From Endothia cerciana (Eukaryota; Ascomycota; Sordariomycetes; Diaporthales; Cryphonectriaceae), in the NCBI GenBank assembly GCA_026119935.1, contig JALRMH010000093.1, positions 1 to 39,154 on the forward strand: DNA of 39,154 bases. Reading direction: 5' to 3'. This document shows positions 30,400 through 39,154 of the stretch, in pieces. The notes below the pieces were generated by a model, which saw only the letters and a list, made by a program, of their open reading frames with translations, searched no databases and had not been told where the DNA came from. Both the position numbers and the translations under genes were made by a program. Within the stretch, counting starts at the first letter, position 1. The number at the start of each line of letters is the position of its first letter.

Positions 30400-31916
30400 G
30401 CTCTTCTCGTTACAGGTCAGCAAGATGCAGAAGAATCAGGATGAGGAATGGACAGGAGATGGTCCTCTGGTCAGGGAGAGGGTCACAACCCCTCCAGCGT
30501 TGAGTGATGCAGACGAGGTGAGACACGAAGGCGGGGAAGTCGAGAGGTGTTGGGCTGGACCCACTTCTGCTCAGGATGGAGATGCTGTTGTCCTGAAATG
30601 ACGGCTCCCTGGGATCGGAGGCACGAAGGACAACCACAGGCCACGCGAGGAGAGTCTGGGCGATGTCAAGATGATATGGGCGATTAAGAGGAGAGATGTT
30701 GAGTTGCAGTCGTCGCGTCTTCACCTCAGAAAAACAAGGGGGATGGATGGTGGGTGGGTCTCGTCCCTCTCAGAAGCTGCACCACTAGAAACCCAAGCTT
30801 TTGGTGTCAAGAGATCGGGACGCACAAACCTTCAGCCTGCATACCATCCGGCAGGGTCTGCCACACTCACTGGCTTTCCCAAGGTTGGTCAGCCTGTCGC
30901 CGTGTGAGTGTTCCGAGAGTTGGTCTCACAAGCTGCAAGAGGCCCGACACTACTGCGCCTCGCCTGCTAGTCTTTGTTGGCTCTGCAGGACGCTGTCATA
31001 AGTGGCGCCACGTGCATTTGGACAAGCGGCTGAAAAAGAAGGGTAAAGTGTTAAAATACCAGCTGCTAATCTCTTCTGCTTATCTGCACACCCTGCAGTG
31101 TTTGTATAGCACTGACACCGTTACTTACCCTTGCCACCTTTGCCTATGCAATGGCCATGTTTACGTACGGTATGATACATAGCATGCATGCCTTTGGATG
31201 TTGATCTTGAACATGTGAGGACGCTGGTACACTTGTTCAGCAGCTGCGCATGTTGGCAGGCGTAAGCTATTGTGGCTCTGCTAATAGTGCCCTGAACACT
31301 TACTTGCCTACTTACTGAACACCTCATAGGACCTGGCCAGATTGTGTGCTTAATGCAGATCCAGTATCTCTTTGTGGTTAATGCACCATCCTTTCTAGAT
31401 TTTAATGAGAGTAATCAGCTCTCCAACCTCTCTTGATTGTGCCCTGAGCCACACCTGTCCTGGAGGCCTCGGATTGACTTGCAATGTTGAGGACAAGCAT
31501 TTGTGCCTACGAGAGGATATCGAAGCAGGTGATGGCCATTGCGCAATAGTCCCAGCCAGCAAATCCATGGCTCCGATGGGGGAAGGGCGAGGAAGCTGCT
31601 TACGATGATCATCAATAATAATAACAAATAATGTACGACTTACTTATGCAGGATAGACACTAGCTATATGACCCTATGTAGTGATCGTTGTGCTGCCTTA
31701 TTATACGCAGAGCATCGAGTATGTACATGAGTGATGACCGGACCGACCCCGGCAATAAACGGGGGTTACCCATGACCCGGAGAATATCGTCTAGCTTCAA
31801 CTTTTACTCCCTCATCACCACCTGACCCTCCCACGACATCTTGCCCCCCCCATCAGGAGCCTCACCACACGTTCTACCGGTCCCAGCCAGCGGGTCCAAC
31901 AGAGCGGAGCTGAACC
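30400..31916. other. Intergenic region between divergent genes
   Basis: About 1.5 kb between Argonaute (minus) and the DUF218 gene (plus). No gene is supported. Short frames such as 30754-31182 and 31405-31608 lack domains. The region from 31030 to 31740 is AT-richer than its flanks and is probably promoter and leader sequence. Confidence 0.5.
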
Positions 31917-32801
31917 ATGGGGGCCAGGTCCTCCCCGCGGCCGCAGACGACACACGATGCAGAGCTCGTCTACAATTACCTCCGCATGCGCATGCCCCTG
32001 CCCCCAGCCGGCGCGGACGCCATATTCTGCCTGTGCAGCCTCGATCTGCGGGTCGCCCGGCGCGCCGCGCAGCTCTACCTCGACGGGCTCGGCCGGTGGC
32101 TGGTCTTCTCGGGGGGCTCGGGCTGGCTGACCGCCGGCCGTCCCGGGTTCCGGGAGGACCCCGAGGCCGTCGTCTTCGCGCGCATCGCGGTGGGCATGGG
32201 CGTGCCCGAGGGCAGTATCATCGTCGAGCCGAGGTCGTCCAACACCGGGGAGAACGTGCGGTTCACGTATGAGCTGCTGGGGGCGAGGGGTCTGCTCCCG
32301 GGGCCGGAGGGCGAGTCCGGCGGGGCGGGTATTCGGTCCTTTATCCTGGTGCAGAAGCCGTATATGGAGAGGAGAACCTTCGCGACCTTCACGAGGCAGT
32401 GGCCTGGGGTGGCTGAAGATGAAGGGGGAAGCAGATTCGGGTTCACGGTCACGTCGCCCCAGCTGGAGTTCACAGAGTACCCGGACGAGGACAACCCGCG
32501 GCATCTGGTCATCAACATCATGGTCGGAGATCTCATTAGGATTCGGGAGTATCCTGCAAAGGGATACCAGACCGAGCAGGATATCCCTGACGGCGTATGG
32601 GAGGCAGGACAGAGGCTGATCGCTGCTGGGTTTAACGAGCACGTCCCTGTGACGGACCTGATCCTCGGCCGTGAGGTGGCCTCTATAGCTCATACCGGTC
32701 AGACTCGTGCCTTACGGGGCGATATACGAAGTGATCGAACCTGGCCTCCCTCGCCGTCCCGTTCAGATCCGAGCATGCCAGGCCCACGAACGCCCCAGTG
32801 A
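31917..32801 (+). CDS. DUF218 (YdcF-like) domain protein
   Basis: An intronless frame of 294 residues. The core matches the DUF218/YdcF family: an early strand with CSLDLRVARRAAQLYLDG, the glycine loop LVFSGGSG (near 66), acidic EDPEAVVFARIAVGMGVP, SSNTGENVRFTYELL (the family SxNTxEN motif, near 107), and FILVQKPYMERRT. YdcF-type proteins have a Rossmann-like fold. Bacterial members bind S-adenosylmethionine or act in envelope metabolism. The fungal role is not established. No signal peptide or membrane segment is seen, so it is probably cytosolic. The last 40 residues are Arg/Pro/Ser-rich and lie over the 3' end of the GH43 gene on the other strand, a 119-bp convergent coding overlap. The true C terminus could be shorter through an undetected intron. 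Confidence 0.8.
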   Translation: MGARSSPRPQTTHDAELVYNYLRMRMPLPPAGADAIFCLCSLDLRVARRAAQLYLDGLGRWLVFSGGSGWLTAGRPGFREDPEAVVFARIAVGMGVPEGSIIVEPRSSNTGENVRFTYELLGARGLLPGPEGESGGAGIRSFILVQKPYMERRTFATFTRQWPGVAEDEGGSRFGFTVTSPQLEFTEYPDEDNPRHLVINIMVGDLIRIREYPAKGYQTEQDIPDGVWEAGQRLIAAGFNEHVPVTDLILGREVASIAHTGQTRALRGDIRSDRTWPPSPSRSDPSMPGPRTPQ

Positions 32802-34335
32802 AGCTCCCGTGCGTCTGGTGCCCGCCGCACTCGTCAGAGAGGATGCTAGCATCGTACACCGGCCCGATCTCGTTCAGACCCGTCTCGCCCTCCGTGGCAT
32901 AGAAGAACTGCAGCTCCGACCCGCGGATGGTGAGCGCCAGCCTGACCTTGCCCTCCCTGGCGATCCTCAGCGGCTCGAGCAGGGGCCGCTCCTGCAGGTA
33001 GCCGTCCGGCCACGACACATCCGAGACCATGAGCAGCAGCTCCCTCTGCCCGCCCGCGCCCGCAGAGACGGCCAGGTAGTAGAAGTTGTACCGGCAGTAG
33101 TACGCCGTCAGGCCCGCAAACTGCCTCTCGTCCTCGGGCTGGAAGTCTACCACCGTCTCCGCGTCGTACGAGAAGTGCGCCTGCCGCCTGGCGACGAGCG
33201 CCTGCTCGAACCACGACCCGATGCTCTCCCTCCCGTACAGCACGAGCTGCTCCCCGCCCTCGCCGCCGCCGGCCCTGAAGATGCGCCCCGGCTCCGGCGT
33301 CCGCAGCCACTGGAAGTCCTTGTGCAGCTCCCCGGACCCGAAGGTGTACCTCACCTCCCCCCAGTACCTCTGCTCGTCCCTGGCGCCGGGGACGTCCACC
33401 CAGAGGCTCGGCACCGGCCCGCCCTTGACGTACAGCCACCCGTCGTCCCCCCAGTAACACTCCTGTATGCTCGTCTCTCTGCCGAGGACGCACCTCCGGT
33501 GCCCGGTGGTGGGCCGCCCGCACAGGTGCACGAGGTACGTCTTGCCCTCGGGCGTCTCGACGAGGTCCCCATGCCCGGCCTTCTGGATCGCCGCCCGCGG
33601 CGCGTCCTTGCTCGTGAGGATGTGCCGCTGCGGGTGCACCTCGTACGGGCCCCAGATGTCCCTGGACCTGGCGAGCGTGCACGCGTGCTCGTACGACGTC
33701 CCGCCCTCCGCCGTCAGGAGGTAGTACCAGTCCCCGCGCCGGTACAGGTGCGGGCCCTCGACGAGCGCGAGCTCGGTCCCCGGGAAGATGTTCCTCCTCG
33801 GCCCGACCAGCCGGCCCCCGGCGGCGTCGTACTCCTGCAGCGCGATGCCCGCGAACGCGCTGTCGCCCTGCAGCCCGCCCCGCCGCCGGTGGTCCCAGAG
33901 CATGTTGAGGAACCACTTCCTGCCCGTGGCCGGGTCGTGGAACAGGCTCGGGTCGAACCCGCTGCTGTTGGCGTACGCGGGGTCCGACCACGGGCCCTCG
34001 ATGCGGCCGGCCGTGACGACGTAGTTGTGCGCGTCCTTGAACGGGCCGTCCTTGCGCTTCACGTCCGTGTAGACCAGGTAGAACCTGTGCCCGTCGTGCG
34101 TCAGGCACGGCGCCCAGACGCCGCAGCTGTCCGGGTCCCCGCGCATGTCCAGCTGGGACCTGCGGCTGAGGGGCCGGCACACGAGGTCCCAGTTCGCGAG
34201 GTCGGTGGAGTGGTAGATCTGGACGCCGGGGTACCACTCGAAGGTGCTGTTGGCGATGTAGTAGTCCGGACCGACGCGGAGGATGGATGGGTCGGCGTGG
34301 AAGCCGGGTAGTATGGGGTTCAATATCTTGGGCAT
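32683..34335 (-). CDS. Glycoside hydrolase family 43 beta-xylosidase, intracellular
   Basis: An intronless frame of 550 residues. GH43 beta-xylosidases release xylose from xylo-oligosaccharides, and some also remove arabinose. The N-terminal five-bladed propeller has the catalytic set at the spacing of characterised family members: Asp15 (GFHADPSI, base), Asp128 (GFDPSLF, pKa modulator) and Glu193 (LVEGPHLY, acid). WYPGVQIYHS and the linker GGPVPSLWVDVP are also typical. The C-terminal 200 residues form the beta-sandwich that caps the active site (FAGLTAYYCRYNFYYLAV). The protein begins directly with MPKILNPILPGFHADPSI, with no signal peptide, so it should act on imported oligosaccharides inside the cell. 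The 3' end overlaps the DUF218 gene. The strong GC bias leaves a long antisense frame over the same DNA, which is not a gene. Confidence 0.95.
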   Translation of the reverse strand: MPKILNPILPGFHADPSILRVGPDYYIANSTFEWYPGVQIYHSTDLANWDLVCRPLSRRSQLDMRGDPDSCGVWAPCLTHDGHRFYLVYTDVKRKDGPFKDAHNYVVTAGRIEGPWSDPAYANSSGFDPSLFHDPATGRKWFLNMLWDHRRRGGLQGDSAFAGIALQEYDAAGGRLVGPRRNIFPGTELALVEGPHLYRRGDWYYLLTAEGGTSYEHACTLARSRDIWGPYEVHPQRHILTSKDAPRAAIQKAGHGDLVETPEGKTYLVHLCGRPTTGHRRCVLGRETSIQECYWGDDGWLYVKGGPVPSLWVDVPGARDEQRYWGEVRYTFGSGELHKDFQWLRTPEPGRIFRAGGGEGGEQLVLYGRESIGSWFEQALVARRQAHFSYDAETVVDFQPEDERQFAGLTAYYCRYNFYYLAVSAGAGGQRELLLMVSDVSWPDGYLQERPLLEPLRIAREGKVRLALTIRGSELQFFYATEGETGLNEIGPVYDASILSDECGGHQTHGSFTGAFVGLACSDLNGTAREARFDHFVYRPVRHESDRYEL

Positions 34336-35035
34336 TTTGTCTTTGCTGATGACTGGAGGAGTAGGACAACGGGTGAGGGAAGGACGCGGAGTAGTGAGAC
34401 TGGGCTCACATGTCCAAGACTACAGGTAGAATATTTACTCGGTGATGGGGATATACCATCGACCGAGATATGTACTGCGCCGTGCAGTGGATCGCCTAGG
34501 AGGAGCGTCGGGAGCTAATGCACACAATTCACCCAGGCATTTTACCCGGCGGCTCTTCACTTTGAGCCGGGGACCACTTGCCCGAGATCGGATGGACGAC
34601 CCTGCCATGGACACAATGGCTTCGCACTGGCTGGCGCGATATCAATGAAGTGTGGCCGGTGTTTTGGAAAACCTGCACGAGACAATGATCATGATCCTAT
34701 ACGAGGCTGTTCATGGCCCGTGGAACAGTATCTCGCCGCCACCCCAGGAGAGGATGAGCCGGTAGGCCGGAGAGTAGGACATGTGAAAATTCGCTATTGT
34801 GGTATCAATGCTATCTATCGTCCTCATTACTTCCATGCAGGTAGGTATCAAAACCGAGTGATGAGTTTGGAATTGGGGGGTTGGGGGGGACACAGGGATA
34901 AAAGGAAAACCCGACCAATGGAAATTACAGCATCCCCCTTCTTTTCGCCCACCGAAACGTCTGTCTTGGGGGGTCTTGGTCTTGTTCTTGCCCCTCGTCT
35001 TCACGATCCTCTGTAATTATAAACCCCCTTCCTCC
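34336..35035. other. Intergenic region between GH43 promoter and erdS terminator
   Basis: Both flanking genes are on the minus strand, so this holds the GH43 upstream region and the erdS 3' region. A purine- and G-rich stretch near 34875-34890 stands out. No gene is seen. Confidence 0.5.
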
Positions 35036-37824
35036 TCAGTCCTCAAAGAACTGGACGATATACTTGAAATCCCTCACACCCAGGCCCCTCCTCGGGTAAC
35101 ATACGTAGACCGGCTCCCCGTACGCCCCAAACTTGGACCTGAACTCGCTCTTCTTGTTCAGCTTCAAGCTCTTGGTGATGGTATCGTACGTCTTGGCCAG
35201 GAACTTGGCCCTCACCCCGCCCAGGTTCGCGCCGGGGATGAACTTCTCGGACACACCTGCGCCGAACGTCACGGGCCCGCTGACGGCCGCCAGCGCCGTG
35301 ACGATCGTCGCCTCGATGACACCCGAGGGCGTGTCGGGGAAGTCGAGGGCCCACTTGACCTGCCACCCGTGGCGGGGCGCGAGCTGGGCCAGGACGACCA
35401 TCGCCATGACGCGCGACTCCTTCTTGCCGCCCTCCTCGACCTCCTTCTGGGCCACGAAGTACCGGCGGTGCTCCATGTCCACCCAGGGCTGGATCTCCGT
35501 CAGGTGCACCTGCTTCTTGCCCCCGCGCCTCTCCTTCCACGCCTCGATCTGCTTGTCCGCCCGCGCCTTGAAGTCCTCGTCGGGCTTGGTCTCCTCGATC
35601 TTGATGCCCTCGCGGTCGATCTTGCGCGCCTCGCGGCCCTTGGGCCCGCCCGCGTGCTTGTCCGCGTCGACGCGCTGCTCCTCGACGCAGGTGAGCGTGC
35701 GCCAGCCCAGCCTGTGGCCCAGGACGTCCTGGACGGACTCGGAGACCAGCATCCAGACCGGCGTGAGCTTCAGCTCCTTCTCGACGAAGCCGACAAAGTC
35801 CTTGACGACCATGTCGACCTGGGAGGGGTCGCAGAGCGGGTCGCCCGTGATCATCGCGAAGCGGTTCTCCATGGTGACGTAGCCCACGGCCGCGCCTGTC
35901 GTCTTGTGCCGCCAGATCCGGAAGCGCTCGTCGAGCCACGAGGTGTTGGTGGCGTCGCCGTAGTTGGCGATGAGCTTCTCGAGGGGCCACTCGTCGGTGC
36001 CCACCGGGCGCGCGTGCGTGGTGTCGCACTCCGGGTGGGGCAGGCGGGCGGACCGCTCGGGCAGCGACTTGGGGTCGCGGTGGAACAGCGTCGCGTAGCG
36101 CACGTCGACGAGCTGGAGCGTCCAGGCGAGGATGCGCTCGAGACCCAGCCCGGCACCGCCGTGCGGTGGCGCCCCGAGGTCGAAGGCCTCGAGGTAGGCC
36201 TCCATGCCGTCCTCGACCATGCCTGCCTGGCGCATGTTCTCGCGCAGCTCGGTGGCGTTGTGGATGCGCTGCCCGCCGGAGCAGACCTCCTGGCCGCGGA
36301 TGAAGATGTCGAAGGAGTTGGTCCACTTGGGGTCGTCGGGGTCCTTGTGCGTGTAGAACGGGCGGGCGTTGGCGGGGAACTTGTCGAGGATGTAGTAGTC
36401 CGTCTTGTACTTCTCCCTGACGAGCTCGCCGAGGCGGATCTCGTGGGCGGTGGAGAGGTCCCCCTCCTCGACGTCGAGGCCGTCGTCGCGCAGCATCTGC
36501 AGACCCTCCGGGAAGGGGAGGACGAGGGTCTCGTCCAGCCAGACGAGGTCCTCGGAGGGCCACCGCTCGCGCACGACCTGTAGCTCGGGCATGGAGCGGA
36601 GGGTCCTGAAGACCTGTCTGAGGAAGGCGTCGACCTGCATCATCACCTCGTGGTAGTCCTGCTGGATCGCCATCTCGAGGTCGAGCCCGGTGTACTCGGT
36701 AAGATGGCGCTTGGTGTTGGAGTTCTCGGCGCGGAAGACGGGACCGATCTTGAACGCAACACGACACTGTCAGCCGGCATGTCCTGTCCGTCACCGGGTG
36801 CGGGGGAGGAGAGAGAGGCCGTCGCCACCACCTCACTTACCTCGAACACCCTGCCGAAGTCGGCAGACACGGCCATCTGCTTGGCCAGCTGCGGGCTCTG
36901 GGCCAGGAAGGCCCGCCGGCCGAAGTAGTTGACCTTGAACACCTCGGCACCGCTCTCGGTGGCGGCCGGCTGCAGCTTGGGCGTCTGGATCTCGATGAAG
37001 TTGTTCCCCTCCAGCACCTCGCGGAAGACCCTGGTGACCATGCTGCGGATGCGGAACAGGGCCTGGTTCGAGGGGTGCCTGAGGTCGAGGACGCGGTTGT
37101 TCAGCCGCTGCTGCGTGGTCTCTGGCGGGTCGTAATTGTCAAAGGTGTGGTCGCGGGCCGGGTTGACGAGGTGGATCGAGTAGACCTTGACCTCGAGGTC
37201 CTTGTAGGTGGCGCTGCGGACCTCCTGCGGCGGCCTCTGCAGGGCGCCCGTGACCTGGACCAGCGACTCGGGCTCGAGGCGCTGCACCCACTTGACGAAG
37301 TGCGGGGTGTCGTGCTGCAGCACGCCCTGGATGGACTGGGTCTGGTCGCGGAAGAGGAGGAAGTCCATGTGCTTGGAGACGTTGCGCTGGTGGTGGATGC
37401 GCGCGCGGAAGGTCACCTCGTCGCCCCCCCCCCTCTGGGTGACCTCGGGGATGGTCAGGAGCTCCCTGGCCCCGGTGACCCAGCCGTAGCGGGCCTGGGT
37501 CTCCTCGTCCTCCTCCATCATGGCGAGCTGGTCCTCGAGCTTGCGGCGCTCCTCGACCTCCTCGCGCTCCTTCTCCTGCCTGATGGCCTTCTCCTCCTTG
37601 CGCGCCCGCCTCCCCTCGGTGCGGCGGGTGGCCTTGCCCGAGGCGCCGGCGCTGGTGTTGCTGGAGGCCGAGGCGGAGCGGGCGTGGCCATCGCCCATGC
37701 CCAGGCGGCCGAACCTGCTCCGCGAGGCCGAGGGCGACCGCTGCCCCTCGCCCTTCTCGTCGACCCCATGGTCGACGCTCGACCTCGGGGAGATGGCGTT
37801 GACGAAGTTGTGCAGGGCCGTCAT
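35036..37824 (-). CDS. erdS: Ergosteryl-3beta-O-L-aspartate synthase (AspRS-DUF2156 fusion)
   Basis: Exons 37824-36841 and 36748-35036 flank a 92-nt intron (GTAAGT...TTCAAG) and encode 898 residues. Residues 1-110 are a Ser/Arg-rich then highly charged extension. An OB-fold anticodon-binding domain (VTFRARIHHQRNVSKHMDF) follows, then a class II aspartyl-tRNA synthetase core with motif 2 FRAENSNTKRHLTEYTGLD (about 333-351) and motif 3 GAGLGLER (ending near 533). From about 590 to the end lies a DUF2156 transferase domain (IANYGDATNTSWLDERF, GYVTMENRFAMITGDPLCD, PVWMLVSESV). This fusion is the known fungal ErdS: it charges tRNA-Asp and then moves Asp to the 3-hydroxyl of ergosterol, making a membrane lipid. 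It is distinct from ordinary cytosolic AspRS, which lacks DUF2156. The partner hydrolase ErdH was not found in this window; it could lie beyond the right edge. Confidence 0.95.
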
Positions 37825-39154
37825 GACTGCGGCTCTCTTCCTCTTGTTCTTCTTCCTGTCCGGCCTGCCGCCGTCTGTGGTGTCCTGGTTCCGTCTAGCT
37901 GCTGCGGTTGACCTGTGTCTCTAGCTGTCGTCGATGAAGCAGGACGGGACGCCTCCCATCTAACGATGGACCAACGTGTGTAAGTAAGGCGTGCAGTGTG
38001 GATGCGTACGCAGGACTGGGTATCAACCCAAAAAAAAAAAACAACAACAACAAAAAAACAAACAGAGTTAAGGATCAAAGGGAGAGAGAGCATGTATTGG
38101 GGGGCGGGTGAGATGGATGTTTTTTAAAGAATTGGGGGGGGGGGGGGGTGAGTGAGTGTGAAGAAGGTTCTCTGGATCCACCGGGCGTGTGAAGTGAGAT
38201 GCTCGCCCCCCGGGGTGATCTGGTACGCCGTTGCTGACCTTGCTTGACCTTGCTTTTCCCTCCGTGTCCTACCGTGATGCCCTCCGGCCCTTGTCGCCAG
38301 GCGTCAGTGCAATGTCAAACAGGGCCGAGGGGACCAAAGTATGTACGGACAGCCAGTACGTACAGGTACATGCATGGCCAGGCCTGACAGGCTGCGGGAC
38401 ATTGGATATCGCGGGGGGAGGGAGGGGTGCGGGTGAGGTCAAAACCAGGTAGGGCAGGGCAAAGGTATGGCCGGGAAGTCAGTCTGGCGGGCGAGGAGGA
38501 GAGAGAGAGGGAATGTTTGTGACCATGACCTGCAGGCGGTGGATCCTTATGACGTTGCTGTGGTGTAGTGTTTCTGTTTGGGTTCTTTCAGGTACGACGG
38601 GGGGGGGCCGGTAACACCAGAAGTACCACCAGTAGTAATGGTGCAGGATGCTTGTTTTCGCGCCTCAGACCCTGGCCGAGGCGGCTAGTTCCGGCGACCA
38701 GCGGGCCAAGGAGGGAGGAGGGGAGTTCGAGAATCGTCGATGAGGCGACGGGCCGCATATTACGGAGCCTTTCTTCCTGGCGACCCATAGAAAAATAGTA
38801 ACCCGTATATACAGACATACGTAGCATAAGCTTCGAGACTACTATGGTATCACAGTAGAGAGGCAGCCCACCTGACGTGCCACGGCACCGCAACTACTAC
38901 GCATGTAATTCCCGAGGATGCCACGGAGAACATTCGCCTGACGGAATCCGTACACACGGGTGAGAAGACAGGAACAAAAAAACAAAAAAAACAAAAAAAT
39001 GAATAGGATCCCATGGCACTCCTGAAAAAATAGTAGGTGAAAGAGAGAGAGGGGGGGGGGGGGGGGGGGAGTGGGGGGGGTGGGGGGGTGGGGGGGGGCG
39101 GGTGGGGGGGGGGGCAGGGCTTGAGGACGGGGGGGGGGGGTGGCGGCCCCAGCT
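37825..39154. other. Low-complexity, gene-free right end
   Basis: Upstream DNA of erdS followed by low-complexity sequence. It includes an A-rich tract with CAA repeats (38030-38065), 15 G at 38134-38148, 9 G at 38599-38607 and another A-rich tract (38975-39000). Short frames such as 38588-38893 have no domain. No gene is supported. Confidence 0.6.
39051..39142 (+). repeat. G-rich low-complexity tract at the window end
   Basis: A run of 19 G at 39051-39069 is followed by many G blocks of 7-12 split by single T, C or A. Such DNA could fold into G-quadruplexes on the plus strand. It lies against the window edge, where polymerase slippage or assembly problems are also likely. Confidence 0.8.

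Noticed and set aside
32707..34311. Long plus-strand frame (534 codons) opposite the GH43 gene
   Set aside because: It is a Pro/Arg/Val-rich, repetitive product of GC-biased third codon positions of the GH43 gene, and has no domain. The opposite strand has the complete GH43 motifs.
34976..36583. Long plus-strand frame (535 codons) opposite erdS
   Set aside because: Same cause: the composition is Leu/Asp/Val/Arg-biased as expected for an antisense shadow, and the minus strand carries the conserved AspRS and DUF2156 motifs.
35043..36836. 597-codon minus-strand frame overlapping erdS in another frame
   Set aside because: It is Arg/Gly/Pro-rich with no domain. The other minus frame encodes the synthetase.

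Overview
The window comes from a filamentous ascomycete (Pezizomycotina, most likely Sordariomycetes). The signs are short 58-96 nt introns with GTRNGT-type donors and TACTAAC/CTGAC-like branch sites, a QDE-2-type Argonaute, an allantoinase with GATA sites upstream, and an aspartyl-tRNA synthetase fused to DUF2156 (ergosteryl-aspartate synthase), an architecture known from fungi.

Layout. (1) Left compartment, about 1-12.7 kb: visibly AT-richer, gene-poor and degenerate. It opens with the 3' part of a 28S rRNA gene on the minus strand that breaks off near base 98. After that come short unrecognised ORFs, a broken sirtuin (3958-4781), an intact ORF of unknown function (7248-8321), and a large minus-strand gene (12675 to 9597). 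Once its four introns are removed, that gene reads as a DUF3435-type tyrosine recombinase with a C-terminal array of paired zinc fingers. It carries three in-frame stops and no frameshift, and each stop is explained by one CpA-to-TpA change, as in repeat-induced point mutation (RIP). DUF3435 is the family of the captain recombinases of Starship elements, so the left compartment may be a decayed mobile element. (2) A tRNA-Ile(AAU) gene with an intron (13345-13443) lies at the border. (3) Right compartment, about 13.6-37.8 kb: GC-rich with intact genes, namely a full-size ABCG transporter, allantoinase, a coiled-coil protein ending in a zinc-loop His-Me-finger-like domain, Argonaute, a DUF218/YdcF protein, an intracellular GH43 beta-xylosidase and erdS. 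The last 1.3 kb is low-complexity and G-rich with no gene.

How the genes relate. The right-hand genes do not look like one pathway. Allantoinase belongs to purine-nitrogen salvage, GH43 to xylan use, ErdS to tRNA-dependent sterol modification, and Argonaute to RNA silencing. The clearest biological contrast is between a repeat-derived, stop-riddled left part and a conserved right part. The features most worth a second look are the RIP-like inactivated recombinase, the endonuclease-like domain lacking both expected catalytic residues, and the tandem duplication that repeats the allantoinase stop codon.

All calls rest on reading the sequence by eye. No database or folding run was possible, and statements on base composition are visual impressions.
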